Notes: generated by a model not told the origin, from the sequence alone. Shown: positions 37,985 through 49,783, numbered from the stretch's first letter. The stretch is 64,000 nucleotides of DNA from Elephas maximus indicus (GCF_024166365.1 NC_064846.1:26619866-26683865), one strand, 5' to 3'. Made by a program: numbers and translations.

Positions 37985-38188
37985 CAAGTTGCCATCAAGT
38001 GGATTTTGATTCACGGTGGCCGCATGTGTGTCAGAGTAGAACTGTCTTCCAGAGGGTTTTTAATGGCTCATTTTTCAGAAGTAGAATGCCAGGCCTTTCT
38101 TCTGAGATACCTCTGGGTGGACTTGAACCTACAACCTTTCAGTTAGCAGCAGAGCGAGTTAACCATTTGCAGTACCCACAGACTCCAC
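37985..38188 (-). mobile_element. AfroSINE, long-body subtype, antisense
   Basis: CAAGTTGCCATCAAGTGGATT to GCAGTACCCACAGACTCC. Confidence 0.87.
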
Positions 38189-38704
38189 CGTCAGGATGCT
38201 GGGAATTTAATACTAGCTCTGTCCCCAACAGGCTATGTGACCTTTAGTAAGTCCCTTCCTCTTTCTGGGCTACCATTGAAGTTTCCTTATCTGTACAATG
38301 AAGGAATTGAAGCAGTTTTTCATTTGCTTGTTTATTTATTTGTTGAGTCATGGAGCTCCCATCCAGGACCGGCAACATATTTGTGGGGCCCAGTGCAAAA
38401 TGAAAATGCAGGCCCCCTCGTTCAAAATATAAGAATTTCAAGACGACGATAGCAGGACATTAAACCAAGCCTGGGCACTTCTGAGTGAGGGGCTCTGTGT
38501 GCTTGGACAGGTCACACTCCCATAAAGCCAGCCCCACAACAACTTCAAATAAAGTGCTATGGGAAGCCCAGAAGGGCTGCTTTTTGTTGGAGCTCTCTCT
38601 GCTTTCTTTGGCAATCCCTGCGCCATTTCTGAGGAACCTCGGGCTCCAGGGAGCCTAGCTGGAAAAACATATGTTAGCTATTCCCTGAAAAGCCTTTCTG
38701 AGGC

Positions 38705-39012
38705 ATTGGTGACCTAGTAGTAGAATTCTCACCTTCCATGGTGGAGAAACCTCAGGCACAGGCACCACCCGCCTGTCAGTGGATGTTTGCATGTTGCTAT
38801 GCTGCTGAACAGATCTCAGCAGCACTTCCTGGGACTAGGAAGAAAGGCCTGGTGATCTACTTCCAAAAATCAGCCAATGAAAACCCTGAGGATCACACCG
38901 GTCTGAGCCACAACCCATCATGGTGATGGCAAAGGACCAGGCAGCATTTCATTCCGTTGTGCATGGGGTCACCGTGATTTGGGCTGACACAATGGCAGCT
39001 AATGACAACAAA
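38705..39012 (+). mobile_element. SINE with tRNA-Gly/Glu-like head and RTE-type tail
   Basis: GGTGACCTAGTAGTAGAATTC TCACC head and a tail ending GGCTGACACAATGGC then ATGACAACAAAAA. Sister of 10553-10868. Confidence 0.7.
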
Positions 39013-39900
39013 AAGCCTTTCCAGTCTGGGCTATTTACACATAAAATTTGGATCCCAGATCCCTTCCTTACCTACCTCCAAAGGTGAGGCAAGGGTTGGA
39101 CTAGCGATGAGCAAGTAAGAGCATTATCTCTTGTCGGTGTGACTTCCTGGCTTATAGAGGGTTGTCACATCCGGGTCTTGTGAGCCTCTTACCACAATCG
39201 CAATAGGAAGGCGGTACAGGGATTTTACAGAAAGAGTAATTGAAGACTGGAGAGGTCAAGTGACTTGCCCAAGGCCACACAGCTGGCACAGCTGGGGCTA
39301 AAACCCCAGAATCCTAATTCCTAGGAAAAGTGGCTCTTCTGTAGGGCCCTCTCCACAGCAGCAATCAGTAGGTGAGGAGCGGTTTGGTAAGCCCCACCCT
39401 CCAGCAAAAAAATGAAGGATGAGAGACCAAGGGGACATTTATTTATATTCACTTCACAACGGTGTGTGGGTGTCTTGCTGTGTGTGCCCCCTCTCCCTGC
39501 ATGGTCCAGAGTCTGGCCATCCAGGTCCCAAGGAAGAGAGGAAGTGGGGGTAGCTGCGGCCGCTTCTGCAGCCATGCTTGTGGAAGGTCTCGATCCCAAG
39601 ATGGAGGACTGGAAGGGGCAGTTAAATTATGGGGACCAGCCGTCAGGCAGAGCTTGGGGTCTTGCACTGAAGAGACAAAAGGCTAGCATGTGAGCTGCCC
39701 TGGGTTGAAAGTCCTGGTCAGGCACCCAGTGACCTCTTGCTGCCCATGGCCTACCAAACCCCAGGAGCAAGTGCCAGGGTGCCAAGTTGAAGGTGTGGGC
39801 TGGCAGGCCCTGGGGAGGCAGTGTGGTGCAGGGAATACGAGTTGGGTCTTTGCTTCTCATCAGCTGTGTGATCCTGGCCAAACCTCAGTTTCCTCATCTG
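39013..39900. other. Intergenic with MIR scraps
   Basis: CTTGCCCAAGGCCACACAGCTGG at 39262 and a second MIR piece at 39810-39905. The remainder is unique-looking; its ORFs are unsupported. Confidence 0.4.
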
Positions 39901-39904
39901 TGAA

Positions 39905-40475
39905 ATTGTTAGGTTCGGTCGAGTCTACTTTCAACTCATAGTGACCCCATGTGACAGAGTAGAACTGTCCCATAGGGTTTTCTAGGCTGTAATCTTTACA
40001 GAAGGAGCCCTGATGGTACAGTGGTTAGCACTCAGGTGTTAACTGAGAGGTCGGTGGTTTGAACGCACTAGCTGCTCTGCAGAAAAAAGATGTGGCAGTC
40101 TGCTTCCACAAAGATTAAAGCCCAAAAAACCAAGCCCATTGCTGTCTAGTCAATTCTGACTCATAGTGACCCTATAGGACAGAGTAGAACTGCCCCATAG
40201 GGTTTCCAAGGAGTGCCTGGTAGATTCGAACTGCTGACCTTTTTGGTTAGCAGCCGAGCTCTTAACCACTACAGCCTTGGAAACCCTATGGGGCAGTTCT
40301 ACTCTGTCTTAAAGGGTTGCTATGAGTTGGAATTGATTTGGCGGCAATGATTTTTTTGGAATCTTTATGGAAGCAGATAACCAGGTCCTTCTCCCACAGA
40401 GCCACAGGGTGGGTTCAAACGGCTGACCTTTCGGTTAGCAGCGGAGCATTTAACCGTTGCACCATCAGCACTCCC
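39905..40475. mobile_element. Three-layer AfroSINE nest
   Basis: The outer antisense copy occupies 39905-40003 and 40360-40475, with AATCTTTACAGAA and AATCTTTATGGAA at the joints. A sense copy (about 40004-40128 and 40280-40360) sits inside it. An antisense copy with near-consensus CCCATTGCTGTCTAGTCAATT start (about 40130-40279) sits inside that. Confidence 0.82.
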
Positions 40476-40479
40476 ATCC

Positions 40480-40650
40480 ATAAAGTGGTGAGAGCCGTAT
40501 CACTTGACCTTCTCTGAGAGAGCGGGTTCTGGAGTCGTCTAAGTGGGTTGAATCCTGCTTCTTTCATGGACCTGGTGAGTGACCCTGAAGGAGTTGGTTC
40601 ATCTCTCTGAGCCTCACTCACTCAGTCCCCTCAACCTGAAAATGGGAATG
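40480..40650 (-). mobile_element. MIR-like fragment, continued at 40990-41060
   Basis: CTCTGAGCCTCACTCACTCAG and CTGAAAATGGGAATGC; the likely rest, TAGCACAGTACCTGGTCC, is separated by the next element. Confidence 0.6.
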
Positions 40651-40654
40651 CTAA

Positions 40655-40990
40655 AAGTAACTTTCATAAGGTTTTCACTGGCTAATGCTTTTCAGAGGTA
40701 GACTGCCAGGTCCTTCTTCCTAGTCTGTCTTAGTCTGGAAGTTCAGCTGAAACCCATCCTCCACGGGTGACCCTGCTGGTATCCGAATACCGGTGGCATA
40801 GCTTCCAGCATCACAGCAGCACACAAGCCCCCACAGTACGACAAACTGACAGACACGTGGGGGGTGCAACAATGAGCTCAAGCATAGCAACAATTGTGAG
40901 GATGGTGCAGGACCGGGCAGTGTTTTGTTCTGTTGTGCATGGGGTCGCTATGAGTCGGAACCGACTCGACGGCACCTAACAACAACAAAA
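40655..40990 (+). mobile_element. RTE-tail SINE chimera
   Basis: A reversed body at about 40660-40865 (AAGGTTTTCACTGGC, CTGGTATCCGAATACCGG) joins a forward RTE tail (GCAACAATGAGCTCAAGC, GGTCGCTATGAGTCGGAACC, CCTAACAACAACAA). Confidence 0.65.
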
Positions 40991-41084
40991 GTAACTTCTC
41001 ATAGGATCTTGTAGGGATCACATGAGAAAATGCATGTAAAGCTTTTAGCACAGTACCTGGTCCATACTAACCCAACCCAATCCA

Positions 41085-41200
41085 ACCCAACCCAACCCAT
41101 TGCTGTTGAGTTGATTGCAATTCATAGCTGATGGATTCAAACTGCTGAACTTTTGGTTAGCAGCTGAACACTTAACCACTACGCCACCAGGGCTCCTGAT
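41085..41200 (-). mobile_element. AfroSINE, antisense, internally deleted
   Basis: CCAACCCATTGCTGTTGAG is joined directly to AGCTGATGGATTCAAACTG, losing about 50 bases of the body. Confidence 0.85.
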
Positions 41201-41671
41201 CCATACTAAACACTCAGTAAATGGTAGAGATGATGATGAGGATGACGACTTTAATTTTATTATTACTAGATGTCTTTGTGGGCGAGCAGATGAGAGAGCA
41301 AACTACTCAGCAAACGGGCCCACCGTTGGGGCCTACTAGCTCTCAGGGAAGGGGGTCAGGGATAAGGCCTTTTCATGCAAGCAGCAGTGGGGGTAACCGA
41401 AGAAGGTCACTCTCACACCCAGCAAACTAGGCCTGGTGGCCCTGGGGGTGGACTCCTCTGACTGGTGCCTTTGCAAGTACCCTGCCCCAGAGACTTGGTT
41501 CTCCCCTTCCCAGCCACCTCACCCCTGACCCTGGCTATGTTCCTTTGGGCAAAGGTGCTGGCTACAACTTCTCTGGACCACACTCGACAAGTCCCCCAGT
41601 GTGGGGCTCCCCTCTGGCCCCTCCCTCCCCTCCACAGCCACCACACCTTTAGCACAGGTGGTTGGCTGGAC

Positions 41672-41735
41672 ATGTGTGTGTGTGTGTGTGTGTACCACTG
41701 CTCACACGCATACACACACACGCATGCTCACAGGC
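41672..41735. repeat. (GT)n and (CA)n microsatellites
   Basis: TGTGTGTGTGTGTGTGTGTG followed 25 bases on by CACACACACGC. Confidence 0.92.
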
Positions 41736-42187
41736 ACATTCTCAAGCCCATGTGCTCCCCAACTGAGCTTCTGGGAACCTCACATCCCCGCCCCCACCTT
41801 CCCCACCACAAAAACCACAGGTAACAGCAGTCTCCAGCAACACAGCAGACACAATGCAAAACCCAGAGGCAGGCGTGGTTGCCAGGGTGTTTTAAGTATC
41901 TAGCAGGATGTGAGCCCAGGTGGCTAACGGCCGCCCCCCTAGAGACAACTCTTCTCACCCTAACAGAGGGCTCATCAACTGGGGACAGGGTGGGAAGGAG
42001 GAGAGAGGATTCTGCCTGGTGCTGAAGGGCAAAAGAGGGGCTGGTAGATTCATCGTGGCTCCACCATCTCCCAAGCAAATGTTGTACGTCCTTGGGCAAG
42101 TCCCACCCCTACCTGGAGCTCAGTTTTCCTGTCTGTAAAATGGGGGAACCAGACAAGGCGAATGGCTATCCAACGATGCAGCGAGGA

Positions 42188-42193
42188 TTTAAT
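42188..42193 (-). terminator. XPNPEP2: Candidate XPNPEP2 poly(A) signal ATTAAA
   Basis: TTTAAT on the + strand reads ATTAAA on the - strand, 1.1 kb past the XPNPEP2 stop. I see no better signal closer to the stop. Confidence 0.4.
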
Positions 42194-42221
42194 AGTGTTG
42201 TCACAGTGTGCCCTGGAACTT

Positions 42222-42428
42222 TAAAAACAAATCCGCTGCTGTTGAGTTGATTCTGATTCATGGCGACCCCATGTGTTACAGAGTAGAACTGCTCCATAGG
42301 ATTTTCTTGGTTATAATCTTTACAGAAGCAGATCACCAGGCCTTTTTTCCATGGTGCTACTGAGTGGGTTCGAACTGCCAACCTTTAGGTCAACAGTCAA
42401 ACATAAACCGCTTGCATCACCCAGGCTA
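42222..42428 (-). mobile_element. AfroSINE, antisense, inside the presumed XPNPEP2 3'UTR
   Basis: AAACAAATCCGCTGCTGTTG to TTGCATCACCCAGGCTAGG. Confidence 0.87.
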
Positions 42429-43310
42429 GGGAAGTACGGGATAGTAACTGGGTGGGGCTGTTCTAGCTGTTCCCCCAATTTCTGGTAGGGCCACATCTCA
42501 CAGACAAATCCCCCCAGCTCTCCTGTCACTCAGCACAGAGCCTACGTGGGGTTCAGGAGAGATGGGCTCACATGCTGAGGGGCTGGTCTACAGGCACCTT
42601 CCCTGGCTGCCCTCCAGCTACAGCCCCCACCCCCCCCCCCCACACCCCGCTACTCTGTTTCCCGGACCCTGGGGTGGCAGTCTGCAAATGAAAGGCCTCA
42701 ACTACCCTTCCTTCCTCTCTCTCCGGCGGCACAGCAGACAGCCCCAAGGGAGCCCTCGTTCCTTTGGCCCTGTGGCTATAGCCAGGAAGCCATTGTTTGG
42801 CTGGGGACAGATGGGCTGCGGCCAGAGGCTGTTTCAAGGGCATGGAAAGACCAAAAGTAGGGGCTAATTTGGTTGAGAGCAGCTCTGGCTACTCCAGCAG
42901 GTGGAGATAGGGTAGGGCTCTCCCAGGGCCATGAGCCACTGGAGGTGGGGGCACTGCCCCATTGGTCTTGGGTTTTTGGAGGGAGCAGTGGCAGCAGGAT
43001 CTGCCAGGTAGGGCCAACTGGGCTCATGGGAGGGAAGGGACTAGCTGGCCCTCCTATCGTGAGGTCTGCGGTTGGGAGCTGAGGGTGAGGTGTACAAGCC
43101 CAGAGGAGGCCCACCCAGGGCCAAAAGCCCTGTCCCCCTGGGCTTGGTCCTGGAGAAGGAGGCCAGGGCAATAGCTTCCAGGCCATGGCCTGATGGTGGT
43201 GGTGGTGACGGTGGTGGGAGTCTTGGGTGGTGTGTACGGTGCAGGGTGATGGGAGCTGAGCCAGTGAGCCCCACATCTAGGAAGAGGGTCAGCATGGGAG
43301 TCTGGAGCTT

Positions 43311-43505
43311 CTAGATACTCCAGCTGAGGATGGCAAGAGTGGAAGCAGCCAACACAGCGGCCAGGGAGGCAGTGTCCGGGGCCCTGGCAGCCAGGGGTTC
43401 TGTGTGCTGCTGCAGCCACTCGAACTCTTCCAGCAGCTGGCGCCTCTGCAGCTCCGGGCCTACCTTCTCACGTATGGTCTTGTAGTAGCTGTTCAGATGC
43501 TGGAG
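43311..43505 (-). CDS. XPNPEP2: XPNPEP2 last exon (about human exon 21), GPI signal
   Basis: Acceptor TTGCAG|CTC. Encodes LQHLNSYYKTIREKVGPELQ to AILSWSI and TAG. The final 17 residues are hydrophobic, as needed for GPI attachment upstream near ARAPDTA. Confidence 0.97.
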   Translation of the reverse strand, partial: LQHLNSYYKTIREKVGPELQRRQLLEEFEWLQQHTEPLAARAPDTASLAAVLAASTLAILSWSI

Positions 43506-44080
43506 CTGCAAAAGGTAGGAGGGGTGAGGGCCATCCCAGACCAAGCTGCCAAGACGTGAGGTCTGGGTGCCATCCAATCCCCTGATGGGCTATTCCAGCT
43601 CCCTACCTTGGCCCAAGTACCCATAGGTTCCCAGCCACCAACAGCCATAGGCATTCTCTGGGGCTTTCCAGAGGCAGTCCCCCACCATGGCTGTTAATGT
43701 CATAGTGACTTTCTTTGGGGGTGGGGTGGATTTCAGGCCCAGGAATGAGAGTAAGTAGGGCAGGCATTAGTACCCCCAGTTTACAGAAGAGGGGACTGAG
43801 GCCCAGAGAAAGAAAGGGATCGCCTACAGTTCCAGGACTTGTAGTGGTAGAGCCCAGAGCCCCAGGTTCAGATGCCTCAGGAGTCCAGTACCTGGGATTG
43901 GGCAGGCTGGTCTGGCTGGAGAGTCCTAGAAGCTCTAGGGTCTCTGGTAATCTGGGAGGAATGCCCTGTATATGCCTACAGGTGCCACAAGTGTGTGCCT
44001 TCCTGGGAGATGGGAAGGGATGGAAGGTCTTGAGGGAGGTGGGGAGCGGAGGTGGGAAGGGCCCAGGATGGGGCACTCAC

Positions 44081-44170
44081 CTGCACAGGGGACAACAGGC
44101 TGACATCGATGAGGTTCCGGTCATAAGGCACCAAGGACACCACTTCAAAGGTCAGGTAGGTTCCTGGGTA
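44081..44170 (-). CDS. XPNPEP2: XPNPEP2 exon (about human exon 20)
   Basis: Acceptor TCTTAG|TAC, donor CAG|GTGAGT. Encodes YPGTYLTFEVVSLVPYDRN to SLLSPVQ. Confidence 0.97.
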
Positions 44171-44547
44171 CTAAGAACCCACAGGGAAGGTGGGAAAACC
44201 GGAAAGTGAGGGAGAAGGAGGAGCTAGGCTGAAGGGAGGGAGGGAGGGAACTGCTCCTTGTCAACCTTGGAGACTCAGGATGGGCTCCAGACTTCCAGAG
44301 TCCCCTTGGCCAACCCCCCTGGTCTACCACTTAGCACTCCCCACCTTTGGTGCTTCCCTCCTGATTCCTGAAATTTAGATTTAGGTCTGTATTTCTCAAA
44401 GTGTGTGTGTCATCAGCAGCTAGGGAGCATGTTAAATGTGCAGATTCCGGGGCTTGCTCCCCAGACCTATTGGAATCAGAATCTCTAGGGCAAGGCCTGG
44501 GAACCTACATTTAAATCATTTTGAAACAGGTTTTTGTATCTATCTAT

Positions 44548-44743
44548 CTGGGTGGTGCAAACAATTAACTTGCTCAGCTAGTAAGGTTGGAGGTTCAAGT
44601 CCACCCAGAAGTGCCTCCGAAGAAAGGCCTGGTGATCTACTTCTGAAAAATCAGCCACTGAAAACCCTACGGAGTGCAGTTCTACTCTGACACACACGGG
44701 GTCGCCATAAGTCAGCAGTGACCCAACAGCAACTGTTTTTTTT
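44548..44743 (+). mobile_element. AfroSINE, long-body subtype, XPNPEP2 intron
   Basis: CTGGGTGGTGCAAACAATTAAC head to GGTCGCCATAAGTCAGCAG and CCAACAGCAACTG; a T-run follows. Confidence 0.88.
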
Positions 44744-44769
44744 TTAAATCTATCTACCTATCTATGTTT

Positions 44770-46480
44770 AAAGAAGAAAAATAGCCCATAATTCCCATCT
44801 CCCAGAGAACACTTGCACGTATGTGCTTAGAAAATTCAAACAGTACAGGAAGATACACAATGAAAATGGAAAGTCTCCTCCCTGCCTCGGTTTCCTTCCT
44901 GAAAAACATTTTAGGCATACGTAGCATATATATCTACATATTTTAAAACTTTGCACAAAATAGATCACACCATACACATTTTTCTGCACCTTCCCCCCAG
45001 CCCTGCTTAAACAGTAAACTTAGGAGGAGCGCTCCACATTGCACAAGCAGATCTCCCCATTGTTTTTAAGGGCTGCATAAGATTCCGGAGTCTGTGGGTG
45101 TACCATCGTTTCCTCCATCAGTCTTGGGTATTTAGGCTGTTTCGGATGTTTTACTGTTACCATCAATGCTACACCCAACATCATTGTGCAACAGGCATGT
45201 TGGTGAACTTTTGAAACTACATCCATTAGGTACCTGTCTTGCAGAGGAATTGTGGAGACAAAAGACGCAGGCATTGTTCATAGGTCTTTTGACAGATATT
45301 GTCAAGGTTGTAGGAATCTATACTCCCCCCAAGAATGTATATGACAGCGCCTGTTCCCCCACCCACTCGCCAGCACTGGGCATCCTCAGATAGGTGAGAC
45401 ATGATATTCTCTTCTTGTTTCAATTTGTATCTCTTTATTCCAGAATGGAAGTTAGGATCTTCTCATGTTTATGGACCATTTATGTTGATTTTTCAGGGAA
45501 TTACCTCTTCATGTCCTTTGCCCATTTTTCTGTTTTGCCTATTTTTGTCCCATGGATTTGCAAAAGCTCATGGTAAAGTCAGGAAGTTGACCCCTTCTCT
45601 GTCATAGGTACTACATTTGGCGGGCATCTTTTGATGGTATTGGTATTTTTTTCCACACAGAAGGCTTATGGTATTTTTTCCACAGAGAAGTTTCCTATTT
45701 AATTTAGTCAGAGTTCTCACTCTTTCCCTTCATGGCTTCTGAGTCTGGCACAAAAAGACCTTTTTCCACCTTGGGATTATAAGTAAATTCATATAGGTTT
45801 TCTTCTAAATATTTTATGGTTTCATTGTTTACCTTTAAATCTTTGATCCATCTACAAGTTTATTTTGGTATAAAAGCGAGGTTATTCTGTTTAACCACCC
45901 CCCCTGCCATTAGCCAGTTGTCTCTTCCCACCCGTTTATTGAACAATCCCTCTCTTCTCTACTGTTTTGAAATGTCAGTTTTATTATAAACTACATTTCT
46001 ATTTAATTTATGGAAACTAGGGGGTCTATTTCTGGACTAACTCTTCTGTTCCATTGTTGTCTCTATTTCATCTCTACTATCACACTGTTTTAGTTATAGT
46101 AGCTTCACAGTGTATATTAATATCTGATAGGGCTAGTTTCCCCTTTTACTCTTCTTTTTCAGAATTTTCCTAGCTACCTAGCTATCTTGGTATGTTTATT
46201 TTTACAAATAACCTTTAGTATCATTTTGTGAAGTTGCTAACATAGTCAGTTAGCATTGAAATTGAGGCTGCCTTGAATTTATAGATTAATTTAGGGAGAA
46301 ATGACATCTTCACCATACTGAAGCTTCTTTCCAAAGAGCAGCATTTACTTAAATCTTTTTTATGTCCCTCAGTAGAGATTTTCTCCATGTAAGCCCTCTT
46401 AAGTTTATATCTAGGTATTTCATCTTGTTGGTTGCTATTATACTGAATCTTTATTTCTAACAAGTTCCCCTGGTGATTAT
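44770..46480 (-). mobile_element. L1 fragment, 3' part of ORF2 and 3'UTR, antisense
   Basis: The - strand at about 46230-46330 encodes SMVKMSFLPKLIYKF, an L1 ORF2 C-terminal phrase, in a broken frame. The rest down to 44770 is L1 3'UTR-like (ATCCATTAGGTACCTG, GTCCTTTGCCCATTTTTC read backwards). It sits in the intron between exons 46758-46834 and 44081-44170. Confidence 0.8.
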
Positions 46481-46757
46481 TATGTGCGCTGAGAACCAAT
46501 GATCTAGGGCAGGGATACTGATTCACTTGGTCTGGAGTGGGGCTCAAGCACTGGCATTAAAAAAAAAAAAAAAAACCTCTCCAGATGAGAAACTCTGATT
46601 TAGGGAATTCCTACAGAGCTAAGGAAGATTCCCAATAAATTCATGTCTACACATGAAATGACCTTCCTCTTTGACCTTCCCCCACACCCACCCCCATGCA
46701 GCCCCGAAGTCACTGCTATGCTGTTCACGTCGCCAGCCCATCTCAGCCACACTTTAC

Positions 46758-46834
46758 CTTGGTCTTTGCTTCTACCACGAGGGCCACATCTTCAATTCGG
46801 ATCCCAAATTCTCCATCCTGATAGTAACCAGGTT
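46758..46834 (-). CDS. XPNPEP2: XPNPEP2 exon (about human exon 19), two Glu ligands
   Basis: Acceptor TCCCAG|AA, donor AAG|GTAAAG. The first split codon is Glu555; then PGYYQDGEFGIRIEDV with Glu569, to EAKTK. Confidence 0.97.
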
Positions 46835-47301
46835 CTGGGAGACACAGAGGTGCTGGTGGCTTTAAGCAGGGGGAGGGCCCGACCCCAGGCTTCCTGTACC
46901 AATTAATGAGTGGCTGGAGGGCCTGGCTGCCTGGCTCCCCCTGGCTGTTGACTTGGGCAGACCTGCCACTTGGTAGATGCTCATTGGCTCAGTAGAAGCA
47001 TCCTGTTGAGTCTCAGATCTCCCACAGGCACACCGCTGATTCATCCTCCCTCCCTCGTGGCCCAGCGGGGAAGACCTAAGAACCCATCTGGGGCCCTAGA
47101 GATACTCCCATCTTCCTGTGTGCCTTCTTCCTATTACCCCAGCATTTGATTGGAGACTTCAGAGTCTGGATGTATAGGTGGGAACCAGCTCCCAAAGGCA
47201 AAAAGAGGGCATGGGCTGAAGGGGCTTGAGGTTAAGGTAGGAGTAGCCATTTGGGGCTGGGAGGAGCTGTGGGAGGGGGTGCAGCAGTCCCAGAGCCATA
47301 C

Positions 47302-47361
47302 CGATGGAAGTGAACATGCCCTTGGCCATGGCAATGTTGTTGGACTGGAATCCCACTGGCC
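47302..47361 (-). CDS. XPNPEP2: XPNPEP2 exon (about human exon 18)
   Basis: Acceptor TTCCAG|GG, donor G|GTATGG. Encodes PVGFQSNNIAMAKGMFTSI, residues 536-554. Confidence 0.97.
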
Positions 47362-47756
47362 CTGGAAAGGGAGATTGAGGTACGGTGTCAGCTGTCCTGT
47401 ACTTGCCAGCTTGGAAGCCAAGAGGTCCCAGGGAGAAGAGCAGGTAACTGGGGATCCCTGGAAATCACTAGCAGCACTTTTCCATCACATCATTGCCTAC
47501 CTGGGCCTGGTACAGACCAGATTGCCTGTGGTTCTTATTTCTCTGGGGTCTATGTCAGTCAGCGTTAGGCCTTGGCCTGACATACCTCTCTCTCTGGTGC
47601 CCTCCTGGATGCCATTTACCCCGTGGGGCATCACCTTGGGTGGATCACTACTCCTCTGTGGGTCTTAGTTATTTCCGAAACCTGTGAAATGCTCTACCTC
47701 CTTCACAGAAGGGTATCACACAGGGGGGACCCAGGGGGTGATGAGGAAACACCTAC

Positions 47757-47861
47757 ACTCATGCACACACAGGAAGTTGCCAATGCCATGGCCTGTTCCA
47801 TGGCCATAATTGAGACCAACGTCCCACAAGGCTCTGCGGGCAAAGGCCTCTGTTACTCGCC
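47757..47861 (-). CDS. XPNPEP2: XPNPEP2 exon (about human exon 17), His ligand; shifted-frame stop here
   Basis: Acceptor TTCTAG|GG, donor T|GTAGGT. In the proper frame encodes RVTEAFARRALWDVG to FLCVHE with GHGTGHGIG (His524). In the frame imposed by the upstream deletion, TGA occurs at 47759-47761. Confidence 0.97.
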
Positions 47862-48269
47862 CTAGAAGAGAGACGGCACTCAGTCAGTCTGCTAGGTCCC
47901 TGGCTGTCCACCTTGCACCCAGAGGGCGGTGCTGTTAGCACTGCCCTTTCCTGCCCTCTGGCCTCAGGGTCACCCCCCCACCAGGGTGGAGCCTGGGGAG
48001 AGGGGCCCATGGGAGGCAGGTGAGCATGCAATGACACAGTGAAATTTGTTTGGGGTGGAGAGGGGCTGATGGTTGATGCCTAGACTGGCTCTACTACCTG
48101 TGCTCCCCAGCCGGCCCAGCCCCTATTTCTGGAACATTGTACCTTGTACCCATTACCTGGACTGCTGACTCTACTATATTTTCTCCCCATCCATCAAGAC
48201 TCAGCACTTTGGCACCTACTTCCTCCAGGCATCCTCCTATGACTGCGTCAGCCCACACTGAGTCCCCCC

Positions 48270-48440
48270 ACCTCTGAGCTACCTCATTAGATCAGGAGGC
48301 AGGAGACCTGAGTTCAAGGTCTGGCTCTCTCGTTAACCCTCTGTGTGACCTTGAGCAAGTCAGTTTCTCTCTCTGGGCCGGCTGTCTCATTTACATAATG
48401 GGTGAGATGATGATGATACAATCCCTGCCTCCCAGGGTGG
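48270..48440 (-). mobile_element. MIR
   Basis: CTGTGTGACCTTGAGCAAGTC and CTCATTTACATAATGGGTG. Confidence 0.75.
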
Positions 48441-48503
48441 TGGTCCACGTCCAGTGACATCAGGGCCTGAGGCTCTGGGCCCAGCCTGCTTTCTAAAACC
48501 CAC

Positions 48504-48573
48504 CTGAGGTAGCAGCAGGAAAGATGAGTCTGGACAGATCGATGTTTCCTATCAGCACTCGGGTGTATGCTTC
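48504..48573 (-). CDS. XPNPEP2: XPNPEP2 exon (about human exon 16)
   Basis: Acceptor CACCAG|GAA, donor G|GTGGGT. Encodes EAYTRVLIGNIDLSRLIFPA ATS, residues 477-499. Confidence 0.97.
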
Positions 48574-48654
48574 CTGGTGGGGAGAGAAGGAGGTACGTGG
48601 AGGACCAGGGAGGAGCAATGTTACCTGCGTGCATGCCTTTGGGTGGGCCCAGAT

Positions 48655-48678
48655 GTGTGTGTGTGTGTGTGTGTGTAT
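48655..48678. repeat. (GT)n microsatellite
   Basis: Eleven GT units, 85 bases from the exon at 48504-48573. Confidence 0.95.
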
Positions 48679-48834
48679 GGGCGGGCGCATGCTCACATGT
48701 GGTCACCCAGGTTCTGGAAGATGGCCAAAGGCAGCTGAAGGGGACCCTCCCAAAGCTGGGACTTGGTCCATGTGGCACTCTGATGGCCCACAGGAGTTAT
48801 TACAATACGCTGAGGAGACACATGTAGATGGTAG

Positions 48835-49080
48835 TGACAGTAGGGGCTCTGGAGTCAGACTATGTGGGCTGGAGTCCTGACTTAGCCACTCACCAACTCC
48901 GAGACTTAGGGCAAGTGACTCTAAGCTCTCTATGACTCAGTTTCCTTATCTGAAATGGGATGATAGCAGTACCTAGCTCACACAGTTGTTGGTAGGATTT
49001 GGCAGAGCAGTGGATGTAAGGTGCTTCAAACAGAACAGGTGCTCAAAGAGAGGTCAGCACTCTTACTACTGTGATCACCC
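48835..49080 (-). mobile_element. MIR
   Basis: GGAGTCAGACTATGTGGGC, AACTCCGAGACTTAGGGCAAG, CAGTTTCCTTATCTG and AACAGGTGCTCAAAGAGAGG. Confidence 0.75.
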
Positions 49081-49113
49081 TTCATTTTTCTTAAAGCCTT
49101 TTGTTTGGCTTAT

Positions 49114-49266
49114 TGTTAGGTGCTGTTGAGTCGGTTCCAACTCATAGCGACCCTATAGGACATAGCAGAACTGCCCCATGGGGTTTCCAAGGAGTGGCTG
49201 ATGGATTTGAACTCCTAACATTTTGGTTAGCAACCTGAGCTCTTAACCACTACGCCACCAGGGCTT
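49114..49266 (-). mobile_element. AfroSINE, antisense
   Basis: TTGTTAGGTGCTGTTGAGTCGG to CCACTACGCCACCAGGGC. Confidence 0.92.
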
Positions 49267-49277
49267 TGTTTGGTTTA

Positions 49278-49444
49278 AAACAAAAACCAAACCTGTTGCC
49301 GTTGAGTTGATTCTGACTTATAGCGACCCTGCAGGACAGAGTAGAACTGACCCATAGAGTTTCCAAGGAGCGCCTGGTGGATTCGAACTGCTGACCTTTT
49401 GGTTAGCAGCCATAGTTCTTAACCACTACTCCACCAGGGTTTCC
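49278..49444 (-). mobile_element. AfroSINE, antisense, directly after the previous one
   Basis: ACAAAAACCAAACCTGTTGCCG to CCACTACTCCACCAGGGTTTC. TTTGTTTGGTTTA at both ends suggests a target duplication. Confidence 0.92.
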
Positions 49445-49783
49445 TTGTTTGGTTTAGGGACTGATAATTTGGCAGGCCAGACCTCCTTTGTTGGGTCTAT
49501 TGTCTGTGGAAAGGGGGAGGGAGGCAGGCCGACAGCGGCCCCTTCTCCTGGTCACTCCATGTGGCAATGTGGTGAAGGGGACAGAGCACAAGCTTGTCAT
49601 CTTGGCAGGACAGCCTGGGGCAGTGGGCTCAACCTATTGAGCTGTGAGCTCCTTGAAGCCTGGACAGCATTGTTTTTTCTTTGTTTCCAGAACAATGTCT
49701 GACTTGCAATCAATCTCTGCTTGCTGGACACATAAATGCAGCCCCTGCTTCACCACCACCCCCCTCTCCCCGCCAAACAAAAC

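Larger units (their letters stand above)
42175..43310 (-). other. XPNPEP2: XPNPEP2 3'UTR (presumed)
   Basis: Follows the stop codon at 43311-43313 and runs to the candidate poly(A) signal. It contains a GGT-rich simple stretch at 43193-43225 and an AfroSINE. The length is inferred. Confidence 0.45.

Noticed and set aside
46221-46547. 108-residue - strand ORF
   Set aside because: Part of it reads as L1 ORF2 C-terminus in a decayed copy, not a host gene.
47150-47668. 172-residue + strand ORF, the longest in the window
   Set aside because: It is antisense to an XPNPEP2 exon and intron, with no homology or regulatory support.
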